Made by a program: the position numbers and the translations under genes. Shown here one piece after another: positions 16,445 through 25,579 of a stretch of 64,000 nucleotides of DNA; within the stretch, counting starts at the first letter, position 1, and each line of letters opens with the position of its first letter. The notes beneath the pieces are model-generated. The model was not told where the DNA came from, did not search any database, and saw nothing but the letters and a program-made list of their open reading frames with translations. The stretch is taken from positions 3,534,001-3,598,000 of the forward strand of contig NZ_CP107009.1 in NCBI RefSeq assembly GCF_025725665.1. The letters run 5' to 3'. The DNA comes from Halomonas sp. LR3S48 (lineage in GTDB: Bacteria; Pseudomonadota; Gammaproteobacteria; Pseudomonadales; Halomonadaceae).

Positions 16445-17458
16445 TCAGCCCAGCGAATCCACCACCTCGGCGATTACCGCGATGGTGTCTCCCATGTTGA
16501 CCAGTGCCGGGAAGCGCCGCGCCGCCAGGATACCGTCGCGGCCCGCGCGATACTCCACCGGTGCACTGCCGCTGCGGGTCAAGTCGTAGATCCGGGCAAT
16601 GACCTGCCCCTTCTCGACCTTGTCGCCCAGCCCCAGCGTCAGCTCGAGCAGCCCGGTGTGCTCGCTCTGCACGTAGCAGCTGGCATCGGGCATGTCGAGA
16701 TAGACCTGCGGCTCGTCGGGCATCACCACCTCGCCCTCGACCAGGCCGAAATGGATCAGGAAGTTGCGCACGCCACGCTCGGTAATGGCCAGGCTCTCGG
16801 GGGTCGAGGTGCCGCCACCGCCAAGCTCGGTGGCAACGAAGACCTTGCCCTGGCTTTCCACGGCGGTATCGAACAACGCCGCGGCATCGAGTTCGAACAT
16901 CATCATGGCGTAGGGCGCACCGAACGCCTTGGCGCCCTCCAGCGCCTGGCGCTGCTGCTCGGGGTTGTCGAGCACGTGGGAGGCGCCGAAGGGGATGATG
17001 TCCAGGGTGCGCCCGCCGGAGTGCAGGTCGAGCACCACGTCGCACATCGGCACCATTACCCGGGTGAAGTAGTCGGCGATCTTCTCGGTCACCGTGCCGT
17101 CGGGGTCGCCGGGGAAACTGCGGTTGAGGTTGCCGCCATCCATCGGCGAGGTACGCTTGCCGGCCATGGCGGCCGGCATGTTCATCATCGGCACGATGAT
17201 CACCCGCCCGCGCACGTCCTCGGCGCGCAGCTCGCTGGCGAGCTTGAGCAGTGCGGTGATGCCTTCGTACTCGTCGCCATGGTTGCCGCCGGCCAGCAGC
17301 GCCGTGGGTCCCTCGCCGTTCCTGACCACGGTGACCGGAATCATTACCGCCCCCCAGGCCGATTCGTCGGTGGAGATCGGCAGCTTGAGGAAGCCGTGCT
17401 GGACGCCGTCGGCATCGAAGTCCACGGTGGCGCTGATCGGGCTGGGTCGCTTGCTCAT
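16445..17458 (-). CDS. doeB: N-alpha-acetyl-L-2,4-diaminobutyrate deacetylase DoeB
   Basis: A 337-residue zinc hydrolase of the succinylglutamate desuccinylase/aspartoacylase family, close to the length of Halomonas elongata DoeB. The zinc site is visible as GGNHGDEYEG (His and Glu ligands) near residue 57 and DLHSGG near residue 143, and the catalytic Glu as TELGGGG near residue 212. DoeB removes the acetyl group from N-alpha-acetyl-diaminobutyrate, the product of ectoine ring opening by DoeA. It is 13 bp downstream of doeA and 42 bp upstream of doeX on the same strand, so the three form one operon. Confidence 0.92.
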   Translation of the reverse strand: MSKRPSPISATVDFDADGVQHGFLKLPISTDESAWGAVMIPVTVVRNGEGPTALLAGGNHGDEYEGITALLKLASELRAEDVRGRVIIVPMMNMPAAMAGKRTSPMDGGNLNRSFPGDPDGTVTEKIADYFTRVMVPMCDVVLDLHSGGRTLDIIPFGASHVLDNPEQQRQALEGAKAFGAPYAMMMFELDAAALFDTAVESQGKVFVATELGGGGTSTPESLAITERGVRNFLIHFGLVEGEVVMPDEPQVYLDMPDASCYVQSEHTGLLELTLGLGDKVEKGQVIARIYDLTRSGSAPVEYRAGRDGILAARRFPALVNMGDTIAVIAEVVDSLG

Positions 17459-17471
17459 CTTGGTTCTCTCT

Positions 17472-18671
17472 TCATTTCACGAACAGCTGGCGCGGGAAAC
17501 TGGCCAGCGATTCGCAGCCGGTGTCGGTGATCAGAATGCTCTCGGTAATCTCGAGCCCCCATTCGTCCTGCCACATGCCCGGCATGAAGTGGAAGGTCAT
17601 GCCGGGTTCGAGAATGGTCTCATCGGAAGGACGCAGGCTCATGGTGCGCTCGCCCCAGTCCGGCGGATAGCTGATGCCGATGGGGTAGCCGCAGCGGGCA
17701 CCGCCGCGGTCGAAGCCGTATTTGTCCATCGCCGCGCCCAGCGCCATGGCAATATCGGCGGTACGGTTGCCGGGCTTGGCCATCGCCAACCCGTTCTCGA
17801 TGCCCTCGAGCAATGCCGATTCGGCGCGCACGAAATCCTGCGGCGGCCGGCCCAGGAACACGGTGCGCGACATGGGCGCATGGTAGCGCTTGTAGACCCC
17901 AGCGATCTCGAAGAAGGTGCCTTCCCCCTCGCGAAACGGGGTGTCGTCCCAGGTCAGGTGCGGTGCGGCGGCATCCTTGCCGGTGGGCAGCATCGGCACG
18001 ATGGCCGGATAGTCGCCACCATGGACCTTGCCGTGTTCGTCGACCCAGCCCTCGATGCCCACGCGGTAGATCTCGGAGACCAGCTTGCTCTTGGGCAGCC
18101 CTGGCTCGATCACTTCGAGGATGCGCGAGTGCATGCCCTCGACGATCTTGCCGGCGATGCGCATGTAGGCGATCTCCTGGGGGGACTTGATCGCCCGGCA
18201 CCAGTTGACCAGCGAGTTGGCATCCATGAAACGCGCATGGGGCAGCTCGCGCAGCAGGCTCTGGTAGGCCTTGGCCGAGAAGTAGTAGTTGTCCATCTCC
18301 AGCCCCACCACCCCCTCGTGCCAACCGCGGTCGGGCATGATCGACTGGGCCAGGTAGTCCATGGGGTGCATGTCCGGGTTCTGGACATAGTAGTCAGGGT
18401 AGTAAGTGATGTTGTCGGGGTCGATCCAGCAGGTGCGCAGCGCCCCGTTGGCGTCCATGCGGCGCCCATACCACACGGGCTCCCCTTCAAGCCCCACCAG
18501 CACGCACTGGTGGACGTAAAAGGACCAGCCGTCGTAGCCGGTCAGCCAGGCCATGTTGGAGGGATCGCTGATCACCAGCACGTCGATCCCGCGGCTGGCC
18601 ATTTCGGCGCGCACCTTCCAGAGCCGGCTTGCATATTCTTCACGAGTGAAGGGCAGGGATACCTGAGTCAT
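17472..18671 (-). CDS. doeA: Ectoine hydrolase DoeA
   Basis: A 399-residue M24-family (creatinase/aminopeptidase P-like) hydrolase. I start at the ATG at 18671 (MTQVSLPFTREEYASRLWKV), which gives the same length as Halomonas elongata DoeA; the open frame extends 26 codons upstream without homology-like sequence. The N-terminal creatinase-like domain (GIDVLVISDPSNMAWLTGYDGWSFY) and the C-terminal pita-bread domain (AGVYKRYHAPMSRTVFLG, PGMTFHFMPG) are both present. DoeA opens the ectoine ring to N-acetyl-diaminobutyrate. It heads the doeABX operon and is divergent from an EnuR-like regulator, with repeats of CATGACAAT in the shared promoter region. Confidence 0.93.
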   Translation of the reverse strand: MTQVSLPFTREEYASRLWKVRAEMASRGIDVLVISDPSNMAWLTGYDGWSFYVHQCVLVGLEGEPVWYGRRMDANGALRTCWIDPDNITYYPDYYVQNPDMHPMDYLAQSIMPDRGWHEGVVGLEMDNYYFSAKAYQSLLRELPHARFMDANSLVNWCRAIKSPQEIAYMRIAGKIVEGMHSRILEVIEPGLPKSKLVSEIYRVGIEGWVDEHGKVHGGDYPAIVPMLPTGKDAAAPHLTWDDTPFREGEGTFFEIAGVYKRYHAPMSRTVFLGRPPQDFVRAESALLEGIENGLAMAKPGNRTADIAMALGAAMDKYGFDRGGARCGYPIGISYPPDWGERTMSLRPSDETILEPGMTFHFMPGMWQDEWGLEITESILITDTGCESLASFPRQLFVK

Positions 18672-18780
18672 TGGGCCACTCGCCAATTGCATCACCAAGA
18701 GCCAGCCACCTACACAGCGAGAGGGCCGGGCCAAAGGGTAGTCGGCCATTCATCGGTCGTGAAAGGGGACCGCGGCCAGA

Positions 18781-18893
18781 ATTGTCATGATTCATGCAAG
18801 CCAAAAGCATGACAATACCAAGCCAATGCCGCTAAGCTGATAGTAGCACTCACCCTTGGCAGGCGGTCAAAGGCTTTATTGAATCATGACAAT
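18781..18893. promoter_or_regulatory. Putative EnuR operators: three copies of CATGACAAT
   Basis: The 9-mer occurs inverted as ATTGTCATG at 18781-18789 and direct as CATGACAAT at 18808-18816 and 18885-18893. The first two form an inverted repeat with 18 bases between; the third covers the start codon of the MocR regulator (ATG at 18886). This arrangement in the doeA/regulator divergent region fits binding and autoregulation by the regulator itself, or by DoeX. It is a visual finding only. Confidence 0.6.
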
Positions 18894-20292
18894 TGATCTA
18901 ACCCCGTACCTGACGGATACGGGCCCCAAGTACCTGGCCATTGCCCGTGCCCTCTCGGAAGCGGTGCGTCAAGGCGAGCTTTCGCCCGGTACCCGGCTAC
19001 CGCCTCACCGTCAGCTCGCCGAGAATCTCGGGGTGAGCGTGCAGACCGTGTCACGGGCTTACGCCCAGGCCGAGAAGATGGGGCTGGTGCAGGCCCGGGT
19101 CGGCAGCGGCACCTGGATCAATGCCCTGGACGATGCCCGCGAATCGGCCTACCTGCGCGCTCACGAGGCCCGTCAGGAAAGCCCGCTCATCGATCTGTCG
19201 ATCGCCCATCCGGTGTGCCCACCGGGTCATCACCTGCGCTTCCGGCAGGCCTTGGCGGAGCTGGCCGAACACGCCAGCCCCGAGGTGATCACCGCCTGCC
19301 GGCCGATTGCCGGTCTCGCCCATCAGCGCGAACGCGCCAGCGTCTGGCTCCAGTCGCGCCTGCACGTGCCCGGCGAGATGGATGACCGGATCCTCTGCAA
19401 CGGTGCCGCCCATGGCCTGATGCTGGCGATCTCGAGCGTGGTCCAGCATGGCGACCTGGTACTGACCGAGGCGCTGACCGACCACGGCCTGATCGCCCTG
19501 TCGCGCACGCTGGGCTTCCAGCTACGTGGCATCGCCATCGACCACGAAGGCATCGTGCCCGAAGCTCTGGAGCTAGCCTGTCAGCGCTTCAAGCCGCGCG
19601 CGCTCTACCTCACGCCGACCCAGCTCAATCCCACCGGGGCGACGATGAGCGAGGCTCGCCGCGACGCGGTGGCCGAGGTGCTGGCGCGCCATCGGGTATG
19701 GTTGATCGAGGACGACGTGCATGCCCTGCTGGAAGCGCCCGGCTTCACGCCGGTGACGGCGCGTATCCCACAGTTGAGTTTCCACGTCACCAGCCTGACC
19801 AAGGTGACCGTACCGGGCCTGCGCGCCGGCTACCTCACCGTGCCACGCGGGCAGTTGCACCATGTGCTGCCGCGCATGCGCGCCACGACATGGATGGCCA
19901 CCTCGCTGGTGTTCGAGATCGCCGACCATTGGCTGGCCGACGGTACCGTCGAGGCCATGGCCGCCGAGCAGCGCACCCTGCTCGGCGAACGCCAGCAGCT
20001 TACCCATCGGCTGCTGGGGCATCATGCCCTGGAGTCGCGCCCCACCAGCCTGCACGTGTGGATATCTCTGCCCGACGCCTGGCGCGCCGAGGAGCTGCAG
20101 CAGCAGGCCGAACAGGAGGGCTTGGCGATCACCACCGCAGTACCGTTCATGGTGGAACAGACACCGCCGCCGCGGCGCATCCGCGTGAGCCTTGGCGCCG
20201 AGCAGGACATTGCCCGTCTCGAGGAGGGGCTCAAGCGCCTGGGAGTACTGCTCGACGAGGCACCGCCGCCAATGATGCAGATCGTCTACTGA
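18886..20292 (+). CDS. enuR: MocR/GntR-type regulator with aminotransferase domain, EnuR-like
   Basis: A 468-residue MocR regulator. The winged helix-turn-helix is at about residues 12-75 (AVRQGELSPGTRLPPHRQLAENLGVSVQTVSRAYAQAEKMGL). A fold-type I aminotransferase domain follows, with the PLP lysine at Lys306 in SLTKVTVPGLRAGYL and the TQLNPTGATMS motif. EnuR proteins of this architecture repress ectoine-uptake and catabolic genes and respond through PLP to diaminobutyrate-type intermediates. Position divergent from doeA supports that role. A CATGACAAT copy overlaps the start codon. The next gene follows after 28 bp. The symbol is inferred from family and context; a regulator for another amino compound is possible. 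Confidence 0.8.
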   Translation: MTIDLTPYLTDTGPKYLAIARALSEAVRQGELSPGTRLPPHRQLAENLGVSVQTVSRAYAQAEKMGLVQARVGSGTWINALDDARESAYLRAHEARQESPLIDLSIAHPVCPPGHHLRFRQALAELAEHASPEVITACRPIAGLAHQRERASVWLQSRLHVPGEMDDRILCNGAAHGLMLAISSVVQHGDLVLTEALTDHGLIALSRTLGFQLRGIAIDHEGIVPEALELACQRFKPRALYLTPTQLNPTGATMSEARRDAVAEVLARHRVWLIEDDVHALLEAPGFTPVTARIPQLSFHVTSLTKVTVPGLRAGYLTVPRGQLHHVLPRMRATTWMATSLVFEIADHWLADGTVEAMAAEQRTLLGERQQLTHRLLGHHALESRPTSLHVWISLPDAWRAEELQQQAEQEGLAITTAVPFMVEQTPPPRRIRVSLGAEQDIARLEEGLKRLGVLLDEAPPPMMQIVY

Positions 20293-20320
20293 GACCGTCT
20301 ACCGAGAGAAAGGAACCGTT

Positions 20321-21256
20321 ATGCGCATACTCCTGCATATCGACGACATCGAGGCCTGGCGCGACGCGCTGGCCGAACGCCTGCCCGATGCCGAGATAGT
20401 CACCGCCGACGACCCCGCCGAGCGTCGCCGCGATGCCGACTACCTGGCGGTGTGGAAACCATCGGAAGCATTGCTGCGCGAGCAGACCCGCGCCCGCGGC
20501 ATCGTCAACCTGGGAGCCGGCGTCGACGCCCTTCTGAGCAACCCCGCTCGCCCAGAGGGCGTGCCCATCGTCAAGCTGCGCGATGCCGGCATGAGCGAGC
20601 TGATCGGCGACTACGTACGCTACGGGGTACTGCACTTCCAGCGCGACTTCGACCGCTATCGGCGCCAACAGGCCCGCCACGAGTGGCGCGAGCATACCCT
20701 CGTGGACAAGCGCGATTGGCCGGTGGGCGTATTGGGCCTCGGCGCCATCGGAAGCAAGGTAGCCGCCATGGTCGCCGCCGATGGCTTTCCCGTGCACGGC
20801 TGGAGCCGCTCACCGAAGTCGCTCGACGGTATTACCTGTCACCACGGCGACGCCGGCCTTGCCGAGCTGCTCGGCCGGGTGCGCACCCTGGTGCTGCTGC
20901 TGCCGGGCACGGACTCGACCCGCCACATAATCAACGCCGGGACGCTGGCCAAGCTGCCCGAGGGGGCCAGCCTGATCAATCCCGGCCGTGGCAGCCTGAT
21001 CGATGAGGCGGCGCTGCTAGAGGCGCTGGGCGAAGGAGAAAGCGAAGGCAGATTGCGGGGTGCGCTGCTCGACGCCTTTCCCGATGAGCCGCTGCCCGAA
21101 GAGAGCCCGCTGTGGGCGCACCCGCGCATCTGGGTGACCCCGCACATGGCCGGCCCCACGCCGCTGGGAGAGGCCGTCGACCAGGTAGCCGAGGCGATCC
21201 GCGCCTTCGAGGCCGGCGACGAGCTCGACACCGTCGATCCCGAAGCGGGTTACTGA
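20321..21256 (+). CDS. ghrA: D-2-hydroxyacid dehydrogenase (glyoxylate/hydroxypyruvate reductase A-like)
   Basis: A 311-residue NAD(P)-dependent D-2-hydroxyacid dehydrogenase, the length of GhrA. The Rossmann motif is VGVLGLGAIGSKVA near residue 137. Catalytic residues are suggested by the Arg in NPGRGSLIDE and its relatives, the Glu in DEPLPEESPLW and the His in IWVTPHMAG. It reduces glyoxylate or hydroxypyruvate in relatives. It lies 28 bp after the EnuR-like regulator on the same strand and is probably co-transcribed, but no direct link with ectoine breakdown is known to me. A two-way hairpin terminator follows. Confidence 0.82.
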   Translation: MRILLHIDDIEAWRDALAERLPDAEIVTADDPAERRRDADYLAVWKPSEALLREQTRARGIVNLGAGVDALLSNPARPEGVPIVKLRDAGMSELIGDYVRYGVLHFQRDFDRYRRQQARHEWREHTLVDKRDWPVGVLGLGAIGSKVAAMVAADGFPVHGWSRSPKSLDGITCHHGDAGLAELLGRVRTLVLLLPGTDSTRHIINAGTLAKLPEGASLINPGRGSLIDEAALLEALGEGESEGRLRGALLDAFPDEPLPEESPLWAHPRIWVTPHMAGPTPLGEAVDQVAEAIRAFEAGDELDTVDPEAGY

Positions 21257-21283
21257 GCGGCTCGGTTCAACAGCGCAACACAA

Positions 21284-21305
21284 GCGGCGGGCCAGAGCCC
21301 GCCGC
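21284..21305. terminator. Bidirectional hairpin between ghrA-like and chemoreceptor genes
   Basis: A perfect 9-bp stem GCGGCGGGC/GCCCGCCGC with a CAGA loop sits between two convergent genes that end at 21256 and 21326. There is no marked T-run. Confidence 0.6.
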
Positions 21306-21325
21306 GTTGCCATCTCGTCATCGCC

Positions 21326-23323
21326 TCATGCCGGCTGCGGTAGCCGCCGGACTTCCCGCCCACCGAACTCGGGCACACTCGCGAGTTCGATCAGGTCATG
21401 CTGCCCGAGGCTGTCACTCACACGGAAGCGCGCAATCAACCTGGCCATCTCGCCAGCCTGGTCATCCAGCGAGCGGCTGGCGGTGGCCACCTGCTCCACC
21501 AGCGCCGCGTTCTGCTGCGTGGTGGCTTCCAGCTGAGCCACGGCCTGGTTGATCTGCTCGATTCCCGTCGACTGCTCACCGCTGGCCGAGGAGATTTCCG
21601 CGACCAGGTCGGCGACCCGCCGCACGTCTTGGGAAATCGTTGTCAGCGCCTCGAAGGTCTGACCCACCAGCCCGTTGCCCACTTCCACGCGCCGGGAGGT
21701 GTCGCCGATCAGATGGCGAATGCGCTCTGCCTCCTCGGCGCTACGGCTGGCCAGCTTGCGTACTTCACCGGCCACCACGGCGAAGCCGCGACCGTGTTCG
21801 CCGGCTCTCGCCGCCTCCACCGAGGCGTTGAGCGCCAGCAGGTTGGTCTGGAAGGCGATGCCGTCGATGGCCTCAACGATATCCGTGACCTGGCGGTTGG
21901 CCTCGAAGATCTGTTGCATGGCCTGGCGCGCCTCCTCGGCGACCCGACTGGCTTGCTCCGCCTGCGCCACGGCCTGCTCGCTCATGGCGCTGGCCTGGTG
22001 CGCGTTGTCCGCCGATTGACGCACGGTGGAGGTCATCTGTTCCATGCTGGTGGCGGTTTCCACCAGCGAGGCGGACTGCTCCTCGGTGCGGCTCGCCAGG
22101 TCCTCGTTGCCTTGGGCGATCTCGCCACTGGCCGAACCGACGCCGCGTGCACCCTGCTGGATCGATGCCACCAGCGCCTCCATGCTGGCGGTGGAAGCGT
22201 TGAAGGCGCGGTAGAGCTGAGAGAGTTCATCGCTGCCGGGCTCGGCCAGGCGCTGGGTCAGATCGCCTCCGCGCACCTCGATCTGGGCGAGCGCGAGACG
22301 CAATGGCCTCACCATACTGCGCACCAGCGCGATGGAGAGCAGCACGGCAACGAGAATGGCCAAAGCCGCCAGCCCGGCAAAGGTCACCAGTCCCAGGCGC
22401 GCCTCAGCCGCCAGCGCAGCGGCACGCTCCTGCACGTCACCGGCCATGGCGAGCTCGACCTCGCGCAAACGCTCGAGTTTGCCGGTCTGGGCTTCGAACC
22501 AGCGCTCGGGTTGAATGCCATAGCCTCCATCGATTCCCTGGCGCATGGCAATCTGGCGCATCATGTAAAGGCGGCCGTTCTCCTCGTGCTCCGTGGTGGC
22601 GGCACGGTAGCGCACTGTGATGTCCGAATTCGCCAGAACGGTGAAATTCTCCTCGAAGGCCTCCTCCTGACCCAGCAGACGCAGGAAGCGATAATAGACC
22701 TCCGGTGACATGCGGTTGGCGGCGAAGGCGCTGGCGAGCAGCGCCCGTTCGATGCCGGCGCTCTCCTTGATCTCGAGCAGGGCGTAGTAGGCGCCCAGGC
22801 TGCGAGTCAGCTCCCCGGCGTTACCGAGGGCACTCAGCCTGCCGGCCACCTCGGCCAGGCGCGAATTGATCTCGGTGTAGTAGTCGAGCGCATCCAGGCC
22901 GTCCATCTCCAGCGCATCGACCTTGCGACGCGTACCGGAGATATCGGCCAGCATTGCCACGATCTCCTGCTGACGCTGCTCGATGTCGAGGTCCCCGCTG
23001 GCAGCGAGCCCCTCCCGGACAGTGCGGTATTCGGTCAATTGTTCGTCGACCCGCTCGCGCTGCGCCCCGAGGCGATTGCCGAAACTCTCGCCACGGCTGC
23101 CGATAAAGCCGACAGAGAGGCCGCGTTCAACCTGCAGTTCGTGCATCAGACCGCCCAGCTGTGCCGACAGCCCGGTGAAACGGTCGACTTGCTGCATGTC
23201 GCTGGCCAGCCGCTGGCGGTCCATGACGCCGCTACCGGCTAGCCAGACGATGATGCAAAGGGGGAATGCCAGCGCCAGCATGAACTTGCGTGACACCGGA
23301 ATACGGTGAAGAAAATTTTTCAT
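21326..23323 (-). CDS. Methyl-accepting chemotaxis protein with NIT-type sensor domain
   Basis: A 665-residue chemoreceptor. The N-terminal membrane helix is [18 protein letters not shown], the periplasmic part resembles the nitrate/nitrite-sensing NIT domain ([20 protein letters not shown]), the second helix is near residues 310-335, and HAMP and the signalling domain follow. The conserved hairpin tip is [37 protein letters not shown] start at the ATG at 23323 because AGGA lies nine bases upstream; a TTG two codons earlier is too close to that site. There is no C-terminal pentapeptide for CheR binding. The ligand is unknown, and no chemotaxis genes adjoin it. Confidence 0.88.
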   Translation of the reverse strand: MKNFLHRIPVSRKFMLALAFPLCIIVWLAGSGVMDRQRLASDMQQVDRFTGLSAQLGGLMHELQVERGLSVGFIGSRGESFGNRLGAQRERVDEQLTEYRTVREGLAASGDLDIEQRQQEIVAMLADISGTRRKVDALEMDGLDALDYYTEINSRLAEVAGRLSALGNAGELTRSLGAYYALLEIKESAGIERALLASAFAANRMSPEVYYRFLRLLGQEEAFEENFTVLANSDITVRYRAATTEHEENGRLYMMRQIAMRQGIDGGYGIQPERWFEAQTGKLERLREVELAMAGDVQERAAALAAEARLGLVTFAGLAALAILVAVLLSIALVRSMVRPLRLALAQIEVRGGDLTQRLAEPGSDELSQLYRAFNASTASMEALVASIQQGARGVGSASGEIAQGNEDLASRTEEQSASLVETATSMEQMTSTVRQSADNAHQASAMSEQAVAQAEQASRVAEEARQAMQQIFEANRQVTDIVEAIDGIAFQTNLLALNASVEAARAGEHGRGFAVVAGEVRKLASRSAEEAERIRHLIGDTSRRVEVGNGLVGQTFEALTTISQDVRRVADLVAEISSASGEQSTGIEQINQAVAQLEATTQQNAALVEQVATASRSLDDQAGEMARLIARFRVSDSLGQHDLIELASVPEFGGREVRRLPQPA

Positions 23324-23682
23324 GTTCAATGATCCTGCCGAGCTCAGTGATATCGGAGTGTCGGGACATGGCTGGCGTGGCTGAGCCGTTGTTGTTGTGA
23401 TATCCGTCGGCCTAGTGGCGAATGCGTTATATCAGCAATCACGCGAATAGTTTCGGCCGCAAGCCGCCAGGCTTGAGCCCTCCCCTGCGGCTTTGAGCCT
23501 ATCCTTGATCGACGTCACGCTTTCGCCCCCTACGCGCCCTCGACCCGCGATAGCGGTTGCCGTGGCTGGGGCAATCTGCTGCTGCAGCCCGCCGCAACCG
23601 AGGAACAACCGTGCAGCGTGGAACCCATGCGGCTGTCCGGGTTCACAGCTACTGTCGTCTTTCAGCCAAGCGGTGCCTCGAC
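23324..23682. other. Intergenic region upstream of the DUF3108 gene
   Basis: About 360 bp between divergent genes. It must contain the chemoreceptor and DUF3108 promoters. I see no convincing gene; an overlapping short frame on the plus strand has no start signal or recognisable product. Confidence 0.4.
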
Positions 23683-24372
23683 ATGAACCATCCCCTACGA
23701 AGGCTTGCCCGTCTGCCGCTACTCGCCATGCTGCTGGCCTGGGTTCACGGTGCGGCCGCGGCCGCCGTGCCGGAGCCCGAAATCCTCATGCAGCCTTTCA
23801 GCGCCAGCTATCGCCTGGAGGTGAAAGGCTGGCCCAACGCCACCATCCAGCATCGGCTGACCCGTGAGAGCGGCCACTGGCAGAGCCGCATGCAGGCCGC
23901 CATCGCCGTGGCCCGCGGCAACGAACGCAGCCGTTTCATCGTCACGCCGCAGGGCGTACGCTCGGTGAACTATTCGAGTGCTTATTCGCTGCTGGGCGTG
24001 GGTGGCAATTACCGGCTGGCCGGCAACGAGCTGGCCAGCCTGCCCGACCGTCAGGCAGCCCTGGTCGAACTCTCGCGACGTGCTCTGAATGGCAGCTGCG
24101 AGAACGACGCCTGCCGTCTGGTCTATCAGGATCATCGCGGCCGCGAAGAGATCCTCGACTATCGGCTGCTGGGAGTGGAGACGCTTAGCCTACCCGCCGG
24201 CGAGTTCGAGGCTGTCAGGGTCGAAGTGAACGACCCGGAAACGCCTGAGAAGACGATGCTGTTCCATTTTCATCCCCGATACCCCGGCTTGCTGCTGGCG
24301 GTGGACTACCGCCGCGACGGCGAGCGCAGGAGTCGTCTCACACTCACCTCGCTGACAACCGAGGCGCCTTGA
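23683..24372 (+). CDS. DUF3108-family periplasmic protein
   Basis: A 229-residue protein starting at the ATG at 23683 (MNHPLRRLARLPLLAMLLAW), which gives a standard Sec signal peptide cleaved after an Ala-rich stretch. The mature part shows the beta-rich DUF3108 pattern: PFSASYRLEVKGWPNATIQHRLTR, IAVARGNERSRF, the LPAGEFEAVRVEV segment and the final YPGLLLAVDYRRDGERRS. The family function is poorly defined and linked to the cell envelope. Two cysteines (SCENDAC) are nine or fewer residues apart and could form a disulfide. The next gene on the same strand follows after 95 bp. Confidence 0.75.
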   Translation: MNHPLRRLARLPLLAMLLAWVHGAAAAAVPEPEILMQPFSASYRLEVKGWPNATIQHRLTRESGHWQSRMQAAIAVARGNERSRFIVTPQGVRSVNYSSAYSLLGVGGNYRLAGNELASLPDRQAALVELSRRALNGSCENDACRLVYQDHRGREEILDYRLLGVETLSLPAGEFEAVRVEVNDPETPEKTMLFHFHPRYPGLLLAVDYRRDGERRSRLTLTSLTTEAP

Positions 24373-24467
24373 ACTCTTCCAGAGACACCTCCCGGGCGCA
24401 GCGAGTGAAAGCCTGATAAAGTTGGCGGCTTTCGCCGCCATGGGCGGCCTCGGTGAAGGGAATCACA

Positions 24468-25394
24468 ATGCTGTCGGGGCTTTTGATCGTGCTGCTGCCG
24501 CTGGTGCTCGGCTATCTGGTACCGGTTCGCCATGCGGGCCTCATGGCCGGCATCAACCGCGGCGTCAACGCCTCGGTCTATGCCATCCTGCTGCTGATGG
24601 GTATTGGCCTGGCGGGTCTCGACGAACTCGGCCACGAGCTGGCGCGCATGGGCGCTCAGGCCTTCACACTGTTCGCGGTGGTCACCGCCGCCAACCTGCT
24701 AGCACTCTGGTGGCTGTCGCGCCGGCTGGGCCTGAACATGGGTCCCTCGCCGGTGGTGGCGAATGCCCCCACGACCAAGCTGGCCGCGCTGCTCGGCTCG
24801 CTGTCGCTGGTGGCTGTGGTGGTAGGCGGCGTCCTGCTCGGTCTGGCACTTGCCTGGTTGGGCGGCGACGTCATCTTTCAGCATGCCGAACGCCTTGCCG
24901 AGTGGGTACTCTACGTGCTCCTGGCGCTGATCGGCTGCCAGCTGCGCAACTCGGGCATGCCGCTGAAGCAGATCCTGCTCAACCGCCACGGCCTGGCCAT
25001 CGCTACGGCCCTGGCGCTCAGCTCGCTGGCCGGCGGACTGCTCGCCGCTCCCCTGCTCGCCCTGCGCTGGAACGAGGGCCTGGCACTGGCATCCGGCTTC
25101 GGCTGGTATTCGCTCTCGGCGATCCTGGTCGGCGACCGCCTCGGCCCATTGCTCGGCGGCGTGGCCTTCTTCAACGACCTCACCCGCGAGCTGCTGGCCT
25201 TCATCCTGATTCCGCTGACCATTCGCCGCCATGCCCCGCTGGCCATCGGCTATGGCGGCGCCACCTCGATGGACTTCACCCTGCCGGTGATCCAGCAGCA
25301 CGGCGGAGTGGCCTGCGTGCCCATCGCCGTGGTCAGCGGCTTCATCCTCTCGCTACTGTCACCGCCGCTGATCCTGTTCTTCCTGTCGCTGTAA
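24468..25394 (+). CDS. lysO: LysO-type lysine exporter
   Basis: A 308-residue membrane protein of the LysO (YbjE, DUF340) family with about eight to ten hydrophobic helices. The family-specific motif GYGGATSMDFTLPVIQ is near the C-terminus, and LASGFGWYSLSAILVGDRLGP and FFNDLTRELLAF are also typical. LysO exports lysine and toxic lysine analogues such as thialysine in Escherichia coli. The start ATG at 24468 has GAAGGGA upstream; a GTG five codons earlier lacks a good site. The gene stands apart from the agl operon downstream. It may be relevant that a lysine-type decarboxylase lies elsewhere in the window, but no link is shown. Confidence 0.86.
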   Translation: MLSGLLIVLLPLVLGYLVPVRHAGLMAGINRGVNASVYAILLLMGIGLAGLDELGHELARMGAQAFTLFAVVTAANLLALWWLSRRLGLNMGPSPVVANAPTTKLAALLGSLSLVAVVVGGVLLGLALAWLGGDVIFQHAERLAEWVLYVLLALIGCQLRNSGMPLKQILLNRHGLAIATALALSSLAGGLLAAPLLALRWNEGLALASGFGWYSLSAILVGDRLGPLLGGVAFFNDLTRELLAFILIPLTIRRHAPLAIGYGGATSMDFTLPVIQQHGGVACVPIAVVSGFILSLLSPPLILFFLSL

Positions 25395-25505
25395 GACACA
25401 GCCAGAGCCTCGGCGATGCTCATGAGACAGCTGCGACGCCTCCTCTTAGCCGAAAGTCTAGGTTGAACTCGTATCAAAGAAACGGCTAACTGAGCGCCGT
25501 ATGTT

Positions 25506-25519
25506 CTTAATCGTTTAAG
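25506..25519. promoter_or_regulatory. Putative LacI-family operator upstream of the agl operon
   Basis: CTTAATCGTTTAAG is a 14-bp near-palindrome with a central CG and one mismatched position per half-site, the typical form of LacI-family operators. It lies about 60-75 bp before the solute-binding protein start. The LacI-type regulator at the end of the operon is the likely ligand. Confidence 0.6.
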
Positions 25520-25579
25520 TTCATACTGACGTCATCTCACACTCGGTCTCGATAACAACAAGTCGACAAGGATTTCCTA

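Noticed and set aside
21326..23329. TTG at 23329 as start of the chemoreceptor
   Set aside because: The ribosome site AGGA is only three bases away from it, whereas the ATG at 23323 has a normal nine-base spacing.
23493..23867. Short plus-strand frame overlapping the start of the DUF3108 gene
   Set aside because: No ribosome site or recognisable product, and it overlaps a better-supported gene in another frame.
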